A stretch of 23,006 bases of DNA from Thiopontia sp964344435 (GTDB taxonomy: Bacteria > Pseudomonadota > Gammaproteobacteria > GCF-002020875): NCBI GenBank assembly GCA_964344435.1, contig CAYFNH010000033.1:1-23006 (forward strand), read 5' to 3'. Below are positions 1-8,007 of this stretch, one piece after another. The first letter of the stretch is position 1. Every line of letters begins with the position of its first letter. The notes below the pieces were generated by a model, which was given only the letters and a program-made list of their open reading frames with translations, was not told where the DNA came from and searched no databases. Made by a program: the position numbers and the translations under genes.

Positions 1-835
1 AGATCGGCGCGATCTTGCCGCCGAAGCAGTAGCCACCATCGCGCTTGTTGGGGATAAAGGGGATATCGTTCCCCATGTGCCACAGCACCGAGTTGGTGGC
101 CGACTTGCGGGAAGAGCCGGTACCCACTACATCGCCCACATAGGCGACCGGATGGCCCTTCTGCTTGAGAGATTCGAGCGTACCCAGCGGATCTTCGGTA
201 AAGTCGGGGCGTGGCATCTTCAGCATCGCCCTGGCGTGCAGCGGGATATCGGGGCGTGACCAGGCATCCTGCGCCGGAGAGAGATCATCGGTATTGGTCT
301 CTCCCGGCACCTTGAAGACGGTGACGGTGACCTTCTCCGCCAGTGCATCACGCGAGGTGAACCACTCCGCCTCGGCCCAGGACTCCACCACCTGTTTGGC
401 GTACCCATTGCCCGCCTTCATCTTCTCCACCACCGCATCAAAGGCATCAAACACCAACAGAGTTTTGGAGAGCGCGGTAGCGGCCGCCTGTGCCAGTTCG
501 GCATCCTGATCCACGCTGTCCAGGGCCTCAATCAGTGGGGCCACATTGAATCCACCCAGCATGGTGCCCAGCAGTTCAACCGCCTGCAGCGGGGTGATCA
601 GTGGAGCACTCTTTTCACCACTCACGATGGCCGCGAGAAACTGTGCCTTCACCCGGGCAGCATCATCCACTCCGGCGGGAACACGGTGGGTCAACAACTC
701 CAACAGCTCTGCTCCATCGGCATGATCTGACTCCAGCAGCGCCACCAACCCGGTGACCTGAACCGCATTCAGCGGCAGCGGTGGAATGCCCTCGGCTGCA
801 CGGGCTTCGACGTGTTCACGATAATCATTCAACAT
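1..835 (-). CDS. acnB: Aconitate hydratase B, N-terminal part (runs off left edge)
   Basis: This is the bifunctional aconitase B of the TCA cycle, which interconverts citrate and isocitrate and can also act on 2-methyl-cis-aconitate. Only about 278 of the usual ~860 residues are present. The start reads MLNDYREHVEARAAEGIPPL, as in AcnB. The N-terminal HEAT-like domain (about 1-160) is followed by the swivelling domain with the family signatures GETNTDDLSPA, DAWSRPDIPLHA and VGTGSSRKSATNSVLW. The [4Fe-4S]-ligating cysteines lie in the missing C-terminal part. An AAGGA ribosome site sits about 8 bases before the ATG. It lies 99 bases after sucB on the same strand, separated by a hairpin-forming repeat, so it could be read from the suc operon or from its own transcript. 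Identity is secure. Confidence 0.95.
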   Translation of the reverse strand, partial: MLNDYREHVEARAAEGIPPLPLNAVQVTGLVALLESDHADGAELLELLTHRVPAGVDDAARVKAQFLAAIVSGEKSAPLITPLQAVELLGTMLGGFNVAPLIEALDSVDQDAELAQAAATALSKTLLVFDAFDAVVEKMKAGNGYAKQVVESWAEAEWFTSRDALAEKVTVTVFKVPGETNTDDLSPAQDAWSRPDIPLHARAMLKMPRPDFTEDPLGTLESLKQKGHPVAYVGDVVGTGSSRKSATNSVLWHMGNDIPFIPNKRDGGYCFGGKIAPI

Positions 836-861
836 ACTCAATTTCCTTATCAATGTTAATG

Positions 862-925
862 TCTCGCGCAAAGCCGCAAAGACGCAATAAATTAACTCTT
901 GGCGGCTTTGCGTCTTTGCGCGAGA
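862..925. repeat. Imperfect inverted repeat with 9-base internal period (hairpin) between sucB and acnB
   Basis: Two 25-base arms (862-886 and 901-925) pair with only two mismatches around a 14-base loop. Within each arm the unit CGCAAAG recurs at about 8-9 base spacing. Neither strand has a T-tract after it, so it is not a classic intrinsic terminator. It may be a REP-like dispersed repeat or an mRNA-stabilising or processing hairpin between sucB and acnB. Confidence 0.75.
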
Positions 926-934
926 TAGCTTTTA

Positions 935-2122
935 TCAGATATTCAATAGCACCCTTGTTGGATCCTCGATCAGCTCCTTGATAGTCTTGAGGAAGGTGAC
1001 CGCCTGCTGCCCATCAATGATACGGTGATCATAGGAGAGCGCCAGATACATCATCGGGCGAATCACAATCTCGTCATTTTCCACCACCGGACGTTTCTGG
1101 ATGTTGTGCATTCCCAGAATTGCACTCTGTGGTGGATTCAGGATCGGCGTGGAGAGCATGGAACCGAACACTCCACCGTTGGTGATGGTAAAGGTGCCTC
1201 CCATCAATTCATCCAGGGTAATCTTGCCATCCCGCGCCCGCTTGGCATAGGTGACAATACCAGACTCGACATCGGCGATACTCATCTGCTCGGTATTGCG
1301 CAGAATCGGCACCACCAGCCCACGATCGGAGGAGACTGCGATACCAATATCACAGAAGCCATGGTAGACGATATCGTCTCCATCAATCGAGGCATTGACC
1401 TCGGGAAAACGCTGCAGGGCGATGGTCGCCGCCTGCACAAAGATCGACATGAATCCAAGTCGCACCCCGTGGGTCTTCTCGAACTGCTCCTTGTGCGCTG
1501 TCCGCAGATCCATGGCCGCCTGCATATTGACCTCATTGAAGGTGGTCAGCATCGCGGTGGACTGCTTCGCTGCCAGCAGACGCTCGGCAATGGTTTTTCG
1601 CAGCCGGGTCATCGGCACCCGATGCTGCTCGCGATGACCCGCCGTCTGCTCTTCCCTGGTTGCTGCCTCCCGCTCGGCTTCTGGTCGAGGGCCGGCACCC
1701 GCAGAGGTAGTCGCTTGCTTCGCTGCAGCCTCGACATCACTTTTCAACACATGCCCCTTGCTGCCACTCGCTTCCACCTGATCCGGCTCAATCCCCTTCT
1801 CGGCCATCAGCTTGCGCACCGCAGGGCTGGAGTGGTTACTCGGTGTGGCCTGCTCCTCGACAGTCGGTTGCACTGTATCGGCTGTAGCGGCAGCCATTGT
1901 ACCCAGCCGTTGACCGCCAACCACGACCGCATCAACCGCCTCTTCAATCGACTCCACCACCCCATCCATCAATGCCGGAACCTCCAGCACCACCTTGTCG
2001 GTCTCGATTTCAACCAGCACTTCGTCGCGTTTGACCGCCTCTCCCACTGCCTTGTTCCAGGCCACCACGGTTGCCTCGGTTACCGACTCCGGAAGTGTGG
2101 GGGTCAGAATCTCTATACTCAT
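935..2122 (-). CDS. sucB: 2-oxoglutarate dehydrogenase E2, dihydrolipoyllysine succinyltransferase
   Basis: This is the E2 core of the 2-oxoglutarate dehydrogenase complex. It transfers the succinyl group from E1 to CoA through a lipoyl arm. Domains in order: a lipoyl domain (about 1-77) with the lipoylated lysine K43 in EIETDKVVLEVPA; a linker; an E3/E1-binding domain (about 95-135; SSPAVRKLMAEKGIEPDQV); an Ala/Glu/Arg-rich linker; and the catalytic domain (about 165-395) with SYDHRIIDGQQAV, giving H366 and D370 as the CoA-transferase catalytic pair. The start used is ATG at 2122, sharing one base with the zapE stop (TGATG), which suggests translational coupling. A TTG one codon upstream is possible but unnecessary. 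It is separated from sucA by mqo and zapE, which is unusual. At 395 residues it is normal length. Confidence 0.96.
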   Translation of the reverse strand: MSIEILTPTLPESVTEATVVAWNKAVGEAVKRDEVLVEIETDKVVLEVPALMDGVVESIEEAVDAVVVGGQRLGTMAAATADTVQPTVEEQATPSNHSSPAVRKLMAEKGIEPDQVEASGSKGHVLKSDVEAAAKQATTSAGAGPRPEAEREAATREEQTAGHREQHRVPMTRLRKTIAERLLAAKQSTAMLTTFNEVNMQAAMDLRTAHKEQFEKTHGVRLGFMSIFVQAATIALQRFPEVNASIDGDDIVYHGFCDIGIAVSSDRGLVVPILRNTEQMSIADVESGIVTYAKRARDGKITLDELMGGTFTITNGGVFGSMLSTPILNPPQSAILGMHNIQKRPVVENDEIVIRPMMYLALSYDHRIIDGQQAVTFLKTIKELIEDPTRVLLNI

Positions 2123-3177
2123 CAATCTACTCCTCGGTTTTGAACCATGGCCCCCTGCATCTCATGCAGACGGCTGACGGTGCGTGCAAACTGAAAACGC
2201 AACGCCTCATCCTGATAGACCCGCATCAACTGCCCTACTGCCGAGATTACCAGACGAATCTGGTGGTCATAAAGCTCATCCACAAAATGGAGGAAGCGCC
2301 AGGCGTAGGATTCATTGGAAGCGGCACGTGCATCGATATTGGATACGATCACCGCACTGAAGATGTGGGCCAACTCGATATAGTCGCTGGTTGCCCTCGG
2401 GTTGCTGCAGAGCACCTGAAAGTCCAGCCACACCACCCCTTCCGCCACCTTGATCACCGGTAGACTGCGCTGGTTGATCTGAAGCGACTCCTGCTCCCAC
2501 GGTTCACTTTGTGCCAGCTGCTGGAAGATCTGCTCCAGTGCCAGTTCGCTCAGCTCCCGACTTACCTGTGACTGCGTAACCCCACTATTGGCCACCCGAT
2601 AGTCGGTATGACTCTCCAGTTCGACCACTACATTGTAGCGCTTGAGCAGCTCGATCGCCGGTAGAAACAGATCCCGGTGAAAGCCATTCTCATAGAGATG
2701 TTCGGGGGCCCGGTTGGAGGTGGTCACCAGCATCACCTGACGTTTGTAGAGCCCCTCCAATATGCCGTAGAGCAGCATCGCATCCGCAATCTCGGTCACG
2801 TGAAACTCATCGATGCAGATCAGCCGGTAGCGCTCTGCCAGGGTTTTGGCGATGGCATCGAGTGGATTGGGGCGGTGTTTGTGTTCCGGCATCGAGCCGT
2901 GCAGCATCTCCATGAACTCATGGTAGTGGTAACGAATCTTGCGCCTGGCTGCCACGGCACGGTAAAACTGATCCATCAGCCAGGTCTTGCCTACCCCGAC
3001 ATCCCCCCAGATAAAGACCCCCTGCTGACGTTTCTTGAAAAGTCTGCACCACCACCCCTGGTGGCTCACCCGATCGAGGGCACACTGCAGTGCCTCAACC
3101 ACTCTCAACTGCGCCTGGTCATGGCGAATCTGTCGCTGTTCCACCTGCTGCAGATAGTGCTCGACCAGTTGGCTCAT
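2122..3177 (-). CDS. zapE: ZapE/AFG1-family ATPase
   Basis: This belongs to the AFG1-like P-loop ATPase family. In E. coli ZapE is a cell-division ATPase associated with FtsZ under stress or low oxygen; mitochondrial Afg1/LACE1 is linked to turnover of respiratory-chain subunits. Walker A is GDVGVGKT (58-65) and Walker B is LICIDEFHVTE, with D123 and E124. Sensor-like TTSNRAPEHLYENG follows at about 170, then RDLFLPAIELLKRYNVVVEL, a family hallmark. The C-terminal third (VVWLDFQVLCSNPRATSDYI and onwards) is also typical. At 351 residues it has the family length. The ATG overlaps the mqo stop by four bases (ATGA) and the stop overlaps sucB, so it is embedded in the TCA operon. That position suggests a role tied to respiratory metabolism, which is an inference. 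Confidence 0.93.
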   Translation of the reverse strand: MSQLVEHYLQQVEQRQIRHDQAQLRVVEALQCALDRVSHQGWWCRLFKKRQQGVFIWGDVGVGKTWLMDQFYRAVAARRKIRYHYHEFMEMLHGSMPEHKHRPNPLDAIAKTLAERYRLICIDEFHVTEIADAMLLYGILEGLYKRQVMLVTTSNRAPEHLYENGFHRDLFLPAIELLKRYNVVVELESHTDYRVANSGVTQSQVSRELSELALEQIFQQLAQSEPWEQESLQINQRSLPVIKVAEGVVWLDFQVLCSNPRATSDYIELAHIFSAVIVSNIDARAASNESYAWRFLHFVDELYDHQIRLVISAVGQLMRVYQDEALRFQFARTVSRLHEMQGAMVQNRGVD

Positions 3178-4559
3178 GCCGCCACTCCAGCAGACCGTGG
3201 TTTCTGTTGTGTCTGAGTATAGTCATGGGCCAGCTCTTCCTGGTGTCGCCCCTCATCAAACTGCAGCCCCAGTCGGTCACAGACCGTACGCGCATCCTTC
3301 TCTGCATTTTGCAGACAGCTGGTGGCCCCGGGGGATGGGGTCATATTGAAGATGATGCCGTTGCCGGGATCAATCTTGGCCTCACCCAGCACCAGCTTGC
3401 GCGCCTTCTTGTCGAGCAGTTGAGGACGAATCCCTCCAAAGCGGTTGGCATAGCGCACCTCATCAAAGGTGATGGAGGGGACAATCTTGCGTATCTCCTG
3501 CATGAACAGGTAACGCTGCAGCAGGGGAACCTCATAGAGCAGGTTTTTCAGGAAGTAGTTGCGAATATCCTTCACCTTGAGCAGATCCCCGGCAATCGCC
3601 ATTACATCGGGATTGAGACGAAATACCTTGAGGAAGTCCACAATACTCTGGTAACGGTAGCGCTCCAGCATCGGCAGGGCCAGTGCGGTGGGGCCAAAGC
3701 GGGTCTTGCCTTCCACCAGCAGGTCGATATCCCCATGTACTGCGGCAAACGGAAGGCTGGGATTCTGCACGGTGTAGACCTTGCCATTGAGTAGCGCCGG
3801 GGTAAAGTAGAAGCTCCCCCCCATTGGCAGTACCGAGTAGTCCAGCCCATAGCCCATGCGGTGAGCCATCAACAGACTGTGACCACCCGCGCAACTGACC
3901 ACATTCTCTGCCTCAATCACCCCGGTACTGGTACGCACCACAAAGTGATCCCCAGCTGACTCAATCGACTCAACCTGGGTGGACAGACGCAGATCCAGCC
4001 GCTCTCCGGCCTCGTGCTGAGCGGCGGTTACAAACGAGCGCGACAGTGCTGCAAAGTCACAGGCAACATACTCGCTGCGATTGCCCAATGCAACCACCGG
4101 GTCGCGCCGCCAGCGTCCATCTCGCATCATTACCACATAGGGTTCAATGCTGGCGATCTCCCCCATCTCAAACAGCTCCATCCCCGGATAGTGGGGGGCA
4201 AACTGGGCATGGCGTTGACGAATTACAGCACACTCCTGCTCTCCCACCCCAAGCGCCAGTTTGGAGCATGGGTGCACCAGTTGTGGCCCACCCTGCGCCT
4301 GCTGGGAGAACGCATAGTTCACCACCATATCCACCGCCTGTTTGACGTAGAGTGCCTTCTCCAGCGTGTAGTTGGTCTCGATATCCCCCCGGTGCAGGGT
4401 CTGACTGTTATTACGCCCATGTGAATTGACATGAGCCAGGTCACCATTCTTCTCGATCAGGGTAATGCTGCCCAGGTTGGTGTAGCGGGCAGCGGTATAG
4501 AGCAGGGCGGTACCCGATACCCCGCCACCAATGATCAGAAGTTGTGTCTTGCCATTCAT
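3174..4559 (-). CDS. mqo: Malate:quinone oxidoreductase (epsilonproteobacterial-type Mqo)
   Basis: A FAD-dependent membrane-associated enzyme that oxidises malate to oxaloacetate and passes electrons to quinone. The N-terminal Rossmann motif is LLIIGGGVSGTALL (G11, G12, G13, G16). HGRNNSQTLHRGDIETNYTL, MGYGLDYSVLPMGGSFYF, KVYTVQNPSLPFAAVHGD, KTRFGPTALALP and IIFNMTPSPGATSCLQNA are shared, from memory, with the Helicobacter pylori/Campylobacter Mqo rather than with the E. coli enzyme. At 461 residues it is close to that subfamily. There is no signal peptide or membrane helix; peripheral attachment to the cytoplasmic face is expected. The ATG overlaps the sucA stop by four bases. No NAD-dependent malate dehydrogenase lies in the window, so this may be a main malate-oxidising route. 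Substrate is inferred from family; related 2-hydroxyacid:quinone oxidoreductases cannot be fully excluded. Confidence 0.87.
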   Translation of the reverse strand: MNGKTQLLIIGGGVSGTALLYTAARYTNLGSITLIEKNGDLAHVNSHGRNNSQTLHRGDIETNYTLEKALYVKQAVDMVVNYAFSQQAQGGPQLVHPCSKLALGVGEQECAVIRQRHAQFAPHYPGMELFEMGEIASIEPYVVMMRDGRWRRDPVVALGNRSEYVACDFAALSRSFVTAAQHEAGERLDLRLSTQVESIESAGDHFVVRTSTGVIEAENVVSCAGGHSLLMAHRMGYGLDYSVLPMGGSFYFTPALLNGKVYTVQNPSLPFAAVHGDIDLLVEGKTRFGPTALALPMLERYRYQSIVDFLKVFRLNPDVMAIAGDLLKVKDIRNYFLKNLLYEVPLLQRYLFMQEIRKIVPSITFDEVRYANRFGGIRPQLLDKKARKLVLGEAKIDPGNGIIFNMTPSPGATSCLQNAEKDARTVCDRLGLQFDEGRHQEELAHDYTQTQQKPRSAGVAA

Positions 4560-7372
4560 GCCTCACCTCCGCCATCAATCCCCAGAGCCGCCTGCACCAG
4601 ATCCTGCTGCTGCTGTTTGTGGATATGAAAACTACCCACTGCCGGTGCAGCAGAGGCTGGACGCCCCACATTGAGCAGGGATGCCTCCTCCTGAACCAGC
4701 AGCTGCAACAGTGGAGTGAGCATAAACCATGCCCCCTGATTGAGGGGCTCTTCCTGACACCAGACCAGATAACGATAGTTGGGGTAGCGATCCAGCAGGC
4801 GCTCCAGGTCATAATGGGGGAAGGGATAGAGCTGTTCGACACGCAGCACCGCCACCCGGTTGCAGTTACCGCTGCGACGCTTCTCCAGCAGGTCGTAGTA
4901 GACCTTGCCGCTACAGAGCACCACGCGCTCCACCTCTTCCGGCTTCAACTCGTCGACCTCATCGAGCACAGTCTCGAAATGGCCATTCATCACACTGTCT
5001 GCAGTGCTGACACACATCGGGTGGCGCAACAGGCTTTTCGGGGTCATCACCACCAGTGGCTTGCGGTAGCGGCGCAGCATCTGACGTTGAATCATGTGGA
5101 AGGTCTGGGCCGGGGTACTGGGCACACAGACCTGAATATTCTCCTGGGCACAGAGCTGCAGGTAGCGCTCCAGCCGTGCCGAGGAGTGTTCCGGCCCCTG
5201 ACCGTCGTATCCGTGTGGCAGAAACATTACCAGCCCACTGAGACGCCCCCACTTCTGCTCTCCCGAGGTGATGAACTGATCAATCACCACCTGGGCACCG
5301 TTGGCAAAATCTCCGAATTGTGCCTCCCAGACCACCAGGGTGTCAGCCTCGGTGGTGGCATAACCATACTCGAAGGCGAGCACCGCCTCCTCTGAAAGCA
5401 ACGAGTCAATCACATGAAAAGTGGGCTGATTTTCAGCCAGGTGTTGCAACGGGGTATAGGCTTGACCGCTCTCCTGGTCATGCACCACCGCATGGCGATG
5501 GAAGAAGGTGCCGCGACCACAATCCTCACCGGAAATACGGATGGCATAGCCCTCATCCAGCAGAGCGGCATAGGCGAGATTCTCACAATACCCCCAGTCC
5601 AGGGGGTGGTCCCCGATCGACATGCGTAGCCGATCGGCATAGATCTTGGCTACCCTGCCGTTGACCTGCAGCTCGTCCGGAAGCTGTGCAACCGCACTGC
5701 CCAGGCGCACAAAGCGTTCCCGATCCATACCACTGTCAACCGGCTCATGCCAGAGCCCATCACAGAACTGTCCCCAGTTGACCGGGTGTTTTCGATCCAC
5801 ATCCTGTGGATCCAACAGGCTGGGTACGGTAGGCTCACCATCCTCCAAACGGCGACGATAGCCCTCGATAATCTGCTCACACTCCTGTTCGTTCACCACC
5901 CCCTGCTCCACCAGTTGACGGCAGTAGCGTTCACGGGTGGTGGGCAGTGCCCGAATCTTCTTGTACATCATCGGCTGGGTTGCCGCTGGTTCATCCGCCT
6001 CGTTATGGCCGTGGCGTCGATAGCAGTAGAGATCAATCACCACATCCTCATGGAACTCGCGACGATAATCCAGTGCAACCCGGGTGATGAAGGCGACCGC
6101 CTCCGGGTCATCTCCATTGACATGAAATACCGGTGCCCCCACCATCTTCGCCACATCGCTGCAGTAGTGGGTAGAGCGAGAGTCGATCTTGCTGCTGGTG
6201 GTAAATCCGATCTGGTTATTGACTACGATATGTACCGTTCCATAGGTACGATAGCCCCGGGTTTCCGACATATTGAGGGTCTCCATCACCACCCCCTGCC
6301 CAGCGAAGGCGGCATCACCGTGGATCACCACCGGCACTACCTCATCCCCGCCCCCCTGCCGACGATCCTGACGCGCACGCACCCCCCCCTCCACCACCGG
6401 GCCGACGATCTCCAGATGGGATGGGTTGAAGGCAAGCGCAAGGTGAATCGGGCCATGCGGGGTATTGCGATCACAGGCAAACCCCATGTGGTACTTCACA
6501 TCACCGGTACGACCACCATGATCCACCGTTCCCTCAAACTCCCTGAACAGGGATGAAGGGGCTTTACCAAGGATATTGACCAACACATTGAGTCGTCCGC
6601 GGTGGGCCATACCGAAGACAATCTCCTCCGTACCGGTCGCGGCCGCATGGTTGATCAGGGTATCGAGCATCGGAATCAGACTCTCGCCCCCCTCCAGCGA
6701 GAAGCGCTTCTGCCCAACGTATTTGTGATGCAGATAACGCTCCAGAGTCTCCGCTTCGGTGAGGCTGACCAGCAGTTCACGCTGCTCCTTGCGGGATATG
6801 CCCCAGTCCCCTGCCGCCTGTTCCAGCCGCCGCTGGATCCAACGTTTGTTCTGGGTGCTGGTGATGTGCATGAACTGTGCACCCACAGAACCACAGTAGG
6901 TACGCCGCAACAGGGTACGAATTGCGGCCAGGGTCATTTCCTGGGTGGAGCCATGCAGTGAACCAATATTGTAGAGAGTGCTCAAGTCACTCTCGTCAAA
7001 ACCGTGGTGCCCCAGTGTCAACTCACTGATGTTGAGTTTCTTGGTATGCCCCAGTGGGTTGACCTCCGCCTCGAAGTGGCCCAGAAAACGGTAGGCATTG
7101 ATAAACTGCAACACTCTTACCTGCCGTTGAGCCTGCAGTGAAGCGACCTGCAGATCGGTGCTGCCCTGCGTTGAGCCGCGACTCCCCCCGTTATCTGACA
7201 GCTTCAGCTTGAAGTGGCTGCGCACCTCACTGTGCAGGGTCTGCTCGGACTGCTCCCCTGGCAACTCATTGAAATAGCCAGCTATTTCTGCTGGAACCGA
7301 GTCGGGATTTTGTAGATACTGCTCATAGAGCAGCTCCAGATAGGCGGCATTGTTGGCATCAAATGTAGACAT
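4556..7372 (-). CDS. sucA: 2-oxoglutarate dehydrogenase E1 component
   Basis: This thiamin-diphosphate-dependent decarboxylase is the first component of the 2-oxoglutarate dehydrogenase complex (2-oxoglutarate to succinyl-lipoyl-E2 plus CO2). At 938 residues it is very close to E. coli SucA (933). The N-terminus has LYEQYLQNPDSVPAEIAGYF. The ThDP fold carries GMAHRGRLNVLVNILGKAPS (about 255-275), VVIHGDAAFAGQGVVMETLN, HVNGDDPEAVAFITRVALDY and YRRHGHNEADEPAATQPMMY. The transketolase-like C-terminal half contains SGEDCGRGTFFHRHAVVHDQ and LPHGYDGQGPEHSSARLERY. The ATG at 7372 follows a weak purine-rich ribosome site. It is the first gene of the leftward operon, and the predicted promoter lies about 55-85 bases upstream, divergent from sdhC. 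Confidence 0.97.
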   Translation of the reverse strand: MSTFDANNAAYLELLYEQYLQNPDSVPAEIAGYFNELPGEQSEQTLHSEVRSHFKLKLSDNGGSRGSTQGSTDLQVASLQAQRQVRVLQFINAYRFLGHFEAEVNPLGHTKKLNISELTLGHHGFDESDLSTLYNIGSLHGSTQEMTLAAIRTLLRRTYCGSVGAQFMHITSTQNKRWIQRRLEQAAGDWGISRKEQRELLVSLTEAETLERYLHHKYVGQKRFSLEGGESLIPMLDTLINHAAATGTEEIVFGMAHRGRLNVLVNILGKAPSSLFREFEGTVDHGGRTGDVKYHMGFACDRNTPHGPIHLALAFNPSHLEIVGPVVEGGVRARQDRRQGGGDEVVPVVIHGDAAFAGQGVVMETLNMSETRGYRTYGTVHIVVNNQIGFTTSSKIDSRSTHYCSDVAKMVGAPVFHVNGDDPEAVAFITRVALDYRREFHEDVVIDLYCYRRHGHNEADEPAATQPMMYKKIRALPTTRERYCRQLVEQGVVNEQECEQIIEGYRRRLEDGEPTVPSLLDPQDVDRKHPVNWGQFCDGLWHEPVDSGMDRERFVRLGSAVAQLPDELQVNGRVAKIYADRLRMSIGDHPLDWGYCENLAYAALLDEGYAIRISGEDCGRGTFFHRHAVVHDQESGQAYTPLQHLAENQPTFHVIDSLLSEEAVLAFEYGYATTEADTLVVWEAQFGDFANGAQVVIDQFITSGEQKWGRLSGLVMFLPHGYDGQGPEHSSARLERYLQLCAQENIQVCVPSTPAQTFHMIQRQMLRRYRKPLVVMTPKSLLRHPMCVSTADSVMNGHFETVLDEVDELKPEEVERVVLCSGKVYYDLLEKRRSGNCNRVAVLRVEQLYPFPHYDLERLLDRYPNYRYLVWCQEEPLNQGAWFMLTPLLQLLVQEEASLLNVGRPASAAPAVGSFHIHKQQQQDLVQAALGIDGGGEA

Positions 7373-7427
7373 TATTCCCGATCCTCATCTGCATCAAGGT
7401 ACGTATCAACGCACTTCTCTTCCCCTC

Positions 7428-7457
7428 ATTATGACCTAGTCACCCCAAATATGTCGA
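7428..7457 (-). promoter_or_regulatory. Predicted sigma-70 promoter of the sucA operon
   Basis: On the minus strand TCGACA (7452-7457) is followed after 18 bases by CATAAT (7428-7433). Both are 5/6 matches to the -35 and -10 consensus. It points toward sucA with a leader of about 50 bases. The -35 lies inside the operator-like TGTCGACA at 7452-7459. Confidence 0.5.
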
Positions 7458-7462
7458 CAATT
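7452..7462. promoter_or_regulatory. Operator-like site 1 (TGTCGACAATT)
   Basis: An 8-base palindrome TGTCGACA with trailing ATT, identical over 11 bases to the site at 7535-7545. It covers the predicted -35 box of the sucA promoter, which suggests repression. The cognate regulator is unknown; a short inverted GT-AC core would suit several dimeric repressor families, including some of the GntR family. Confidence 0.5.
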
Positions 7463-7484
7463 CAATAAAAATATACCACTAAAT

Positions 7485-7497
7485 TTGATATTATCAA
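7485..7497. promoter_or_regulatory. 13-base palindrome between the two operators
   Basis: TTGATATTATCAA is a perfect 6-1-6 palindrome in the AT-rich middle of the divergent region. Its half-sites resemble FNR/CRP-family half-sites (TTGAT-ATCAA), but the spacer is three rather than the FNR-standard four bases, so FNR binding is doubtful. No gene lies in 7373-7632. Confidence 0.35.
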
Positions 7498-7533
7498 TAA
7501 ATAAACTCAATTATCCCGCTTTTAAAATTATAT

Positions 7534-7562
7534 TTGTCGACAATTGCCGTTTTGGTTATACT
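7534..7562 (+). promoter_or_regulatory. Predicted sigma-70 promoter of the sdhCDAB operon
   Basis: TTGTCG (7534-7539) is followed after exactly 17 bases by TATACT (7557-7562), giving a leader of about 64 bases before sdhC. The -35 box overlaps operator-like site 2. Confidence 0.55.
7535..7545. promoter_or_regulatory. Operator-like site 2 (TGTCGACAATT)
   Basis: Second copy of the 11-base sequence, 83 bases (about eight helical turns) from site 1 and in the same orientation. It sits on the -35 region of the sdhC promoter. With one flanking T it makes the 10-base palindrome TTGTCGACAA. Confidence 0.5.
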
Positions 7563-7632
7563 GAGATCAAGCAATTCAATTCATCTTCGACAACAGGCAG
7601 AATCTGCTGCAGACTATGGTACATTGCCCCGC

Positions 7633-8007
7633 ATGACTACGCCGACCAAACCTCTCTCCCCCCACCTATCCATCTACAAGCCGCAGCTCACCTCACTTCT
7701 CTCGATTCTGCACCGGGCCACCGGGGCTGTACTGGCACTAGGCACTTTTCTGGTCGGCTACTGGCTGGTTGCCATCGCACTGGGGCCGGAGAGTTACGCC
7801 GTAGCTCAACAACTGTTTGAGAGCTGGCTGGGCAAGGCTCTGCTGGCAGGTTGGAGCTGGGCAGCACTCTATCACCTCTGCAACGGCATCCGACATCTGT
7901 TCTGGGATCTGGGGCTCGGCTTCACCCTGAAACAGGTCTACTGGAGCGGTTCCGCGGTTGTCATCACCTCCCTGTTGCTCACCCTGTTACTATGGAGTAT
8001 CGCCTGA
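7633..8007 (+). CDS. sdhC: Succinate dehydrogenase cytochrome b556 subunit
   Basis: Membrane anchor subunit of complex II; with SdhD it binds heme b and ubiquinone. The 124-residue protein opens with the family motif RPLSPHLSIY-like sequence KPLSPHLSIYKPQLTSLLSI. SILHRATG (24-31) holds the quinone-site Ser and Arg equivalents (S24, R28). HLCNGIRHLFWDLG (81-94) contains the heme-ligand histidine H81. Three membrane segments are visible at about 31-50, 68-90 and 105-122. The ATG at 7633 gives the normal SdhC length; the reading frame stays open further upstream, but those residues are not SdhC-like. No strong ribosome site is visible. The stop shares one base with the sdhD start. Confidence 0.94.
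   Translation: MTTPTKPLSPHLSIYKPQLTSLLSILHRATGAVLALGTFLVGYWLVAIALGPESYAVAQQLFESWLGKALLAGWSWAALYHLCNGIRHLFWDLGLGFTLKQVYWSGSAVVITSLLLTLLLWSIA

Noticed and set aside
1025..2143. 372-codon plus-strand frame opposite sucB
   Set aside because: It is antisense to a clear E2 gene and its His/Arg-rich composition is typical of shadow frames.
7485..7497. FNR box between sucA and sdhC
   Set aside because: TTGAT-ATCAA half-sites are spaced by three bases instead of four, so I list it only as a palindrome.
7534..7632. N-terminal extension of SdhC from an upstream start
   Set aside because: The added residues are not SdhC-like and the region holds the predicted promoter and operator.
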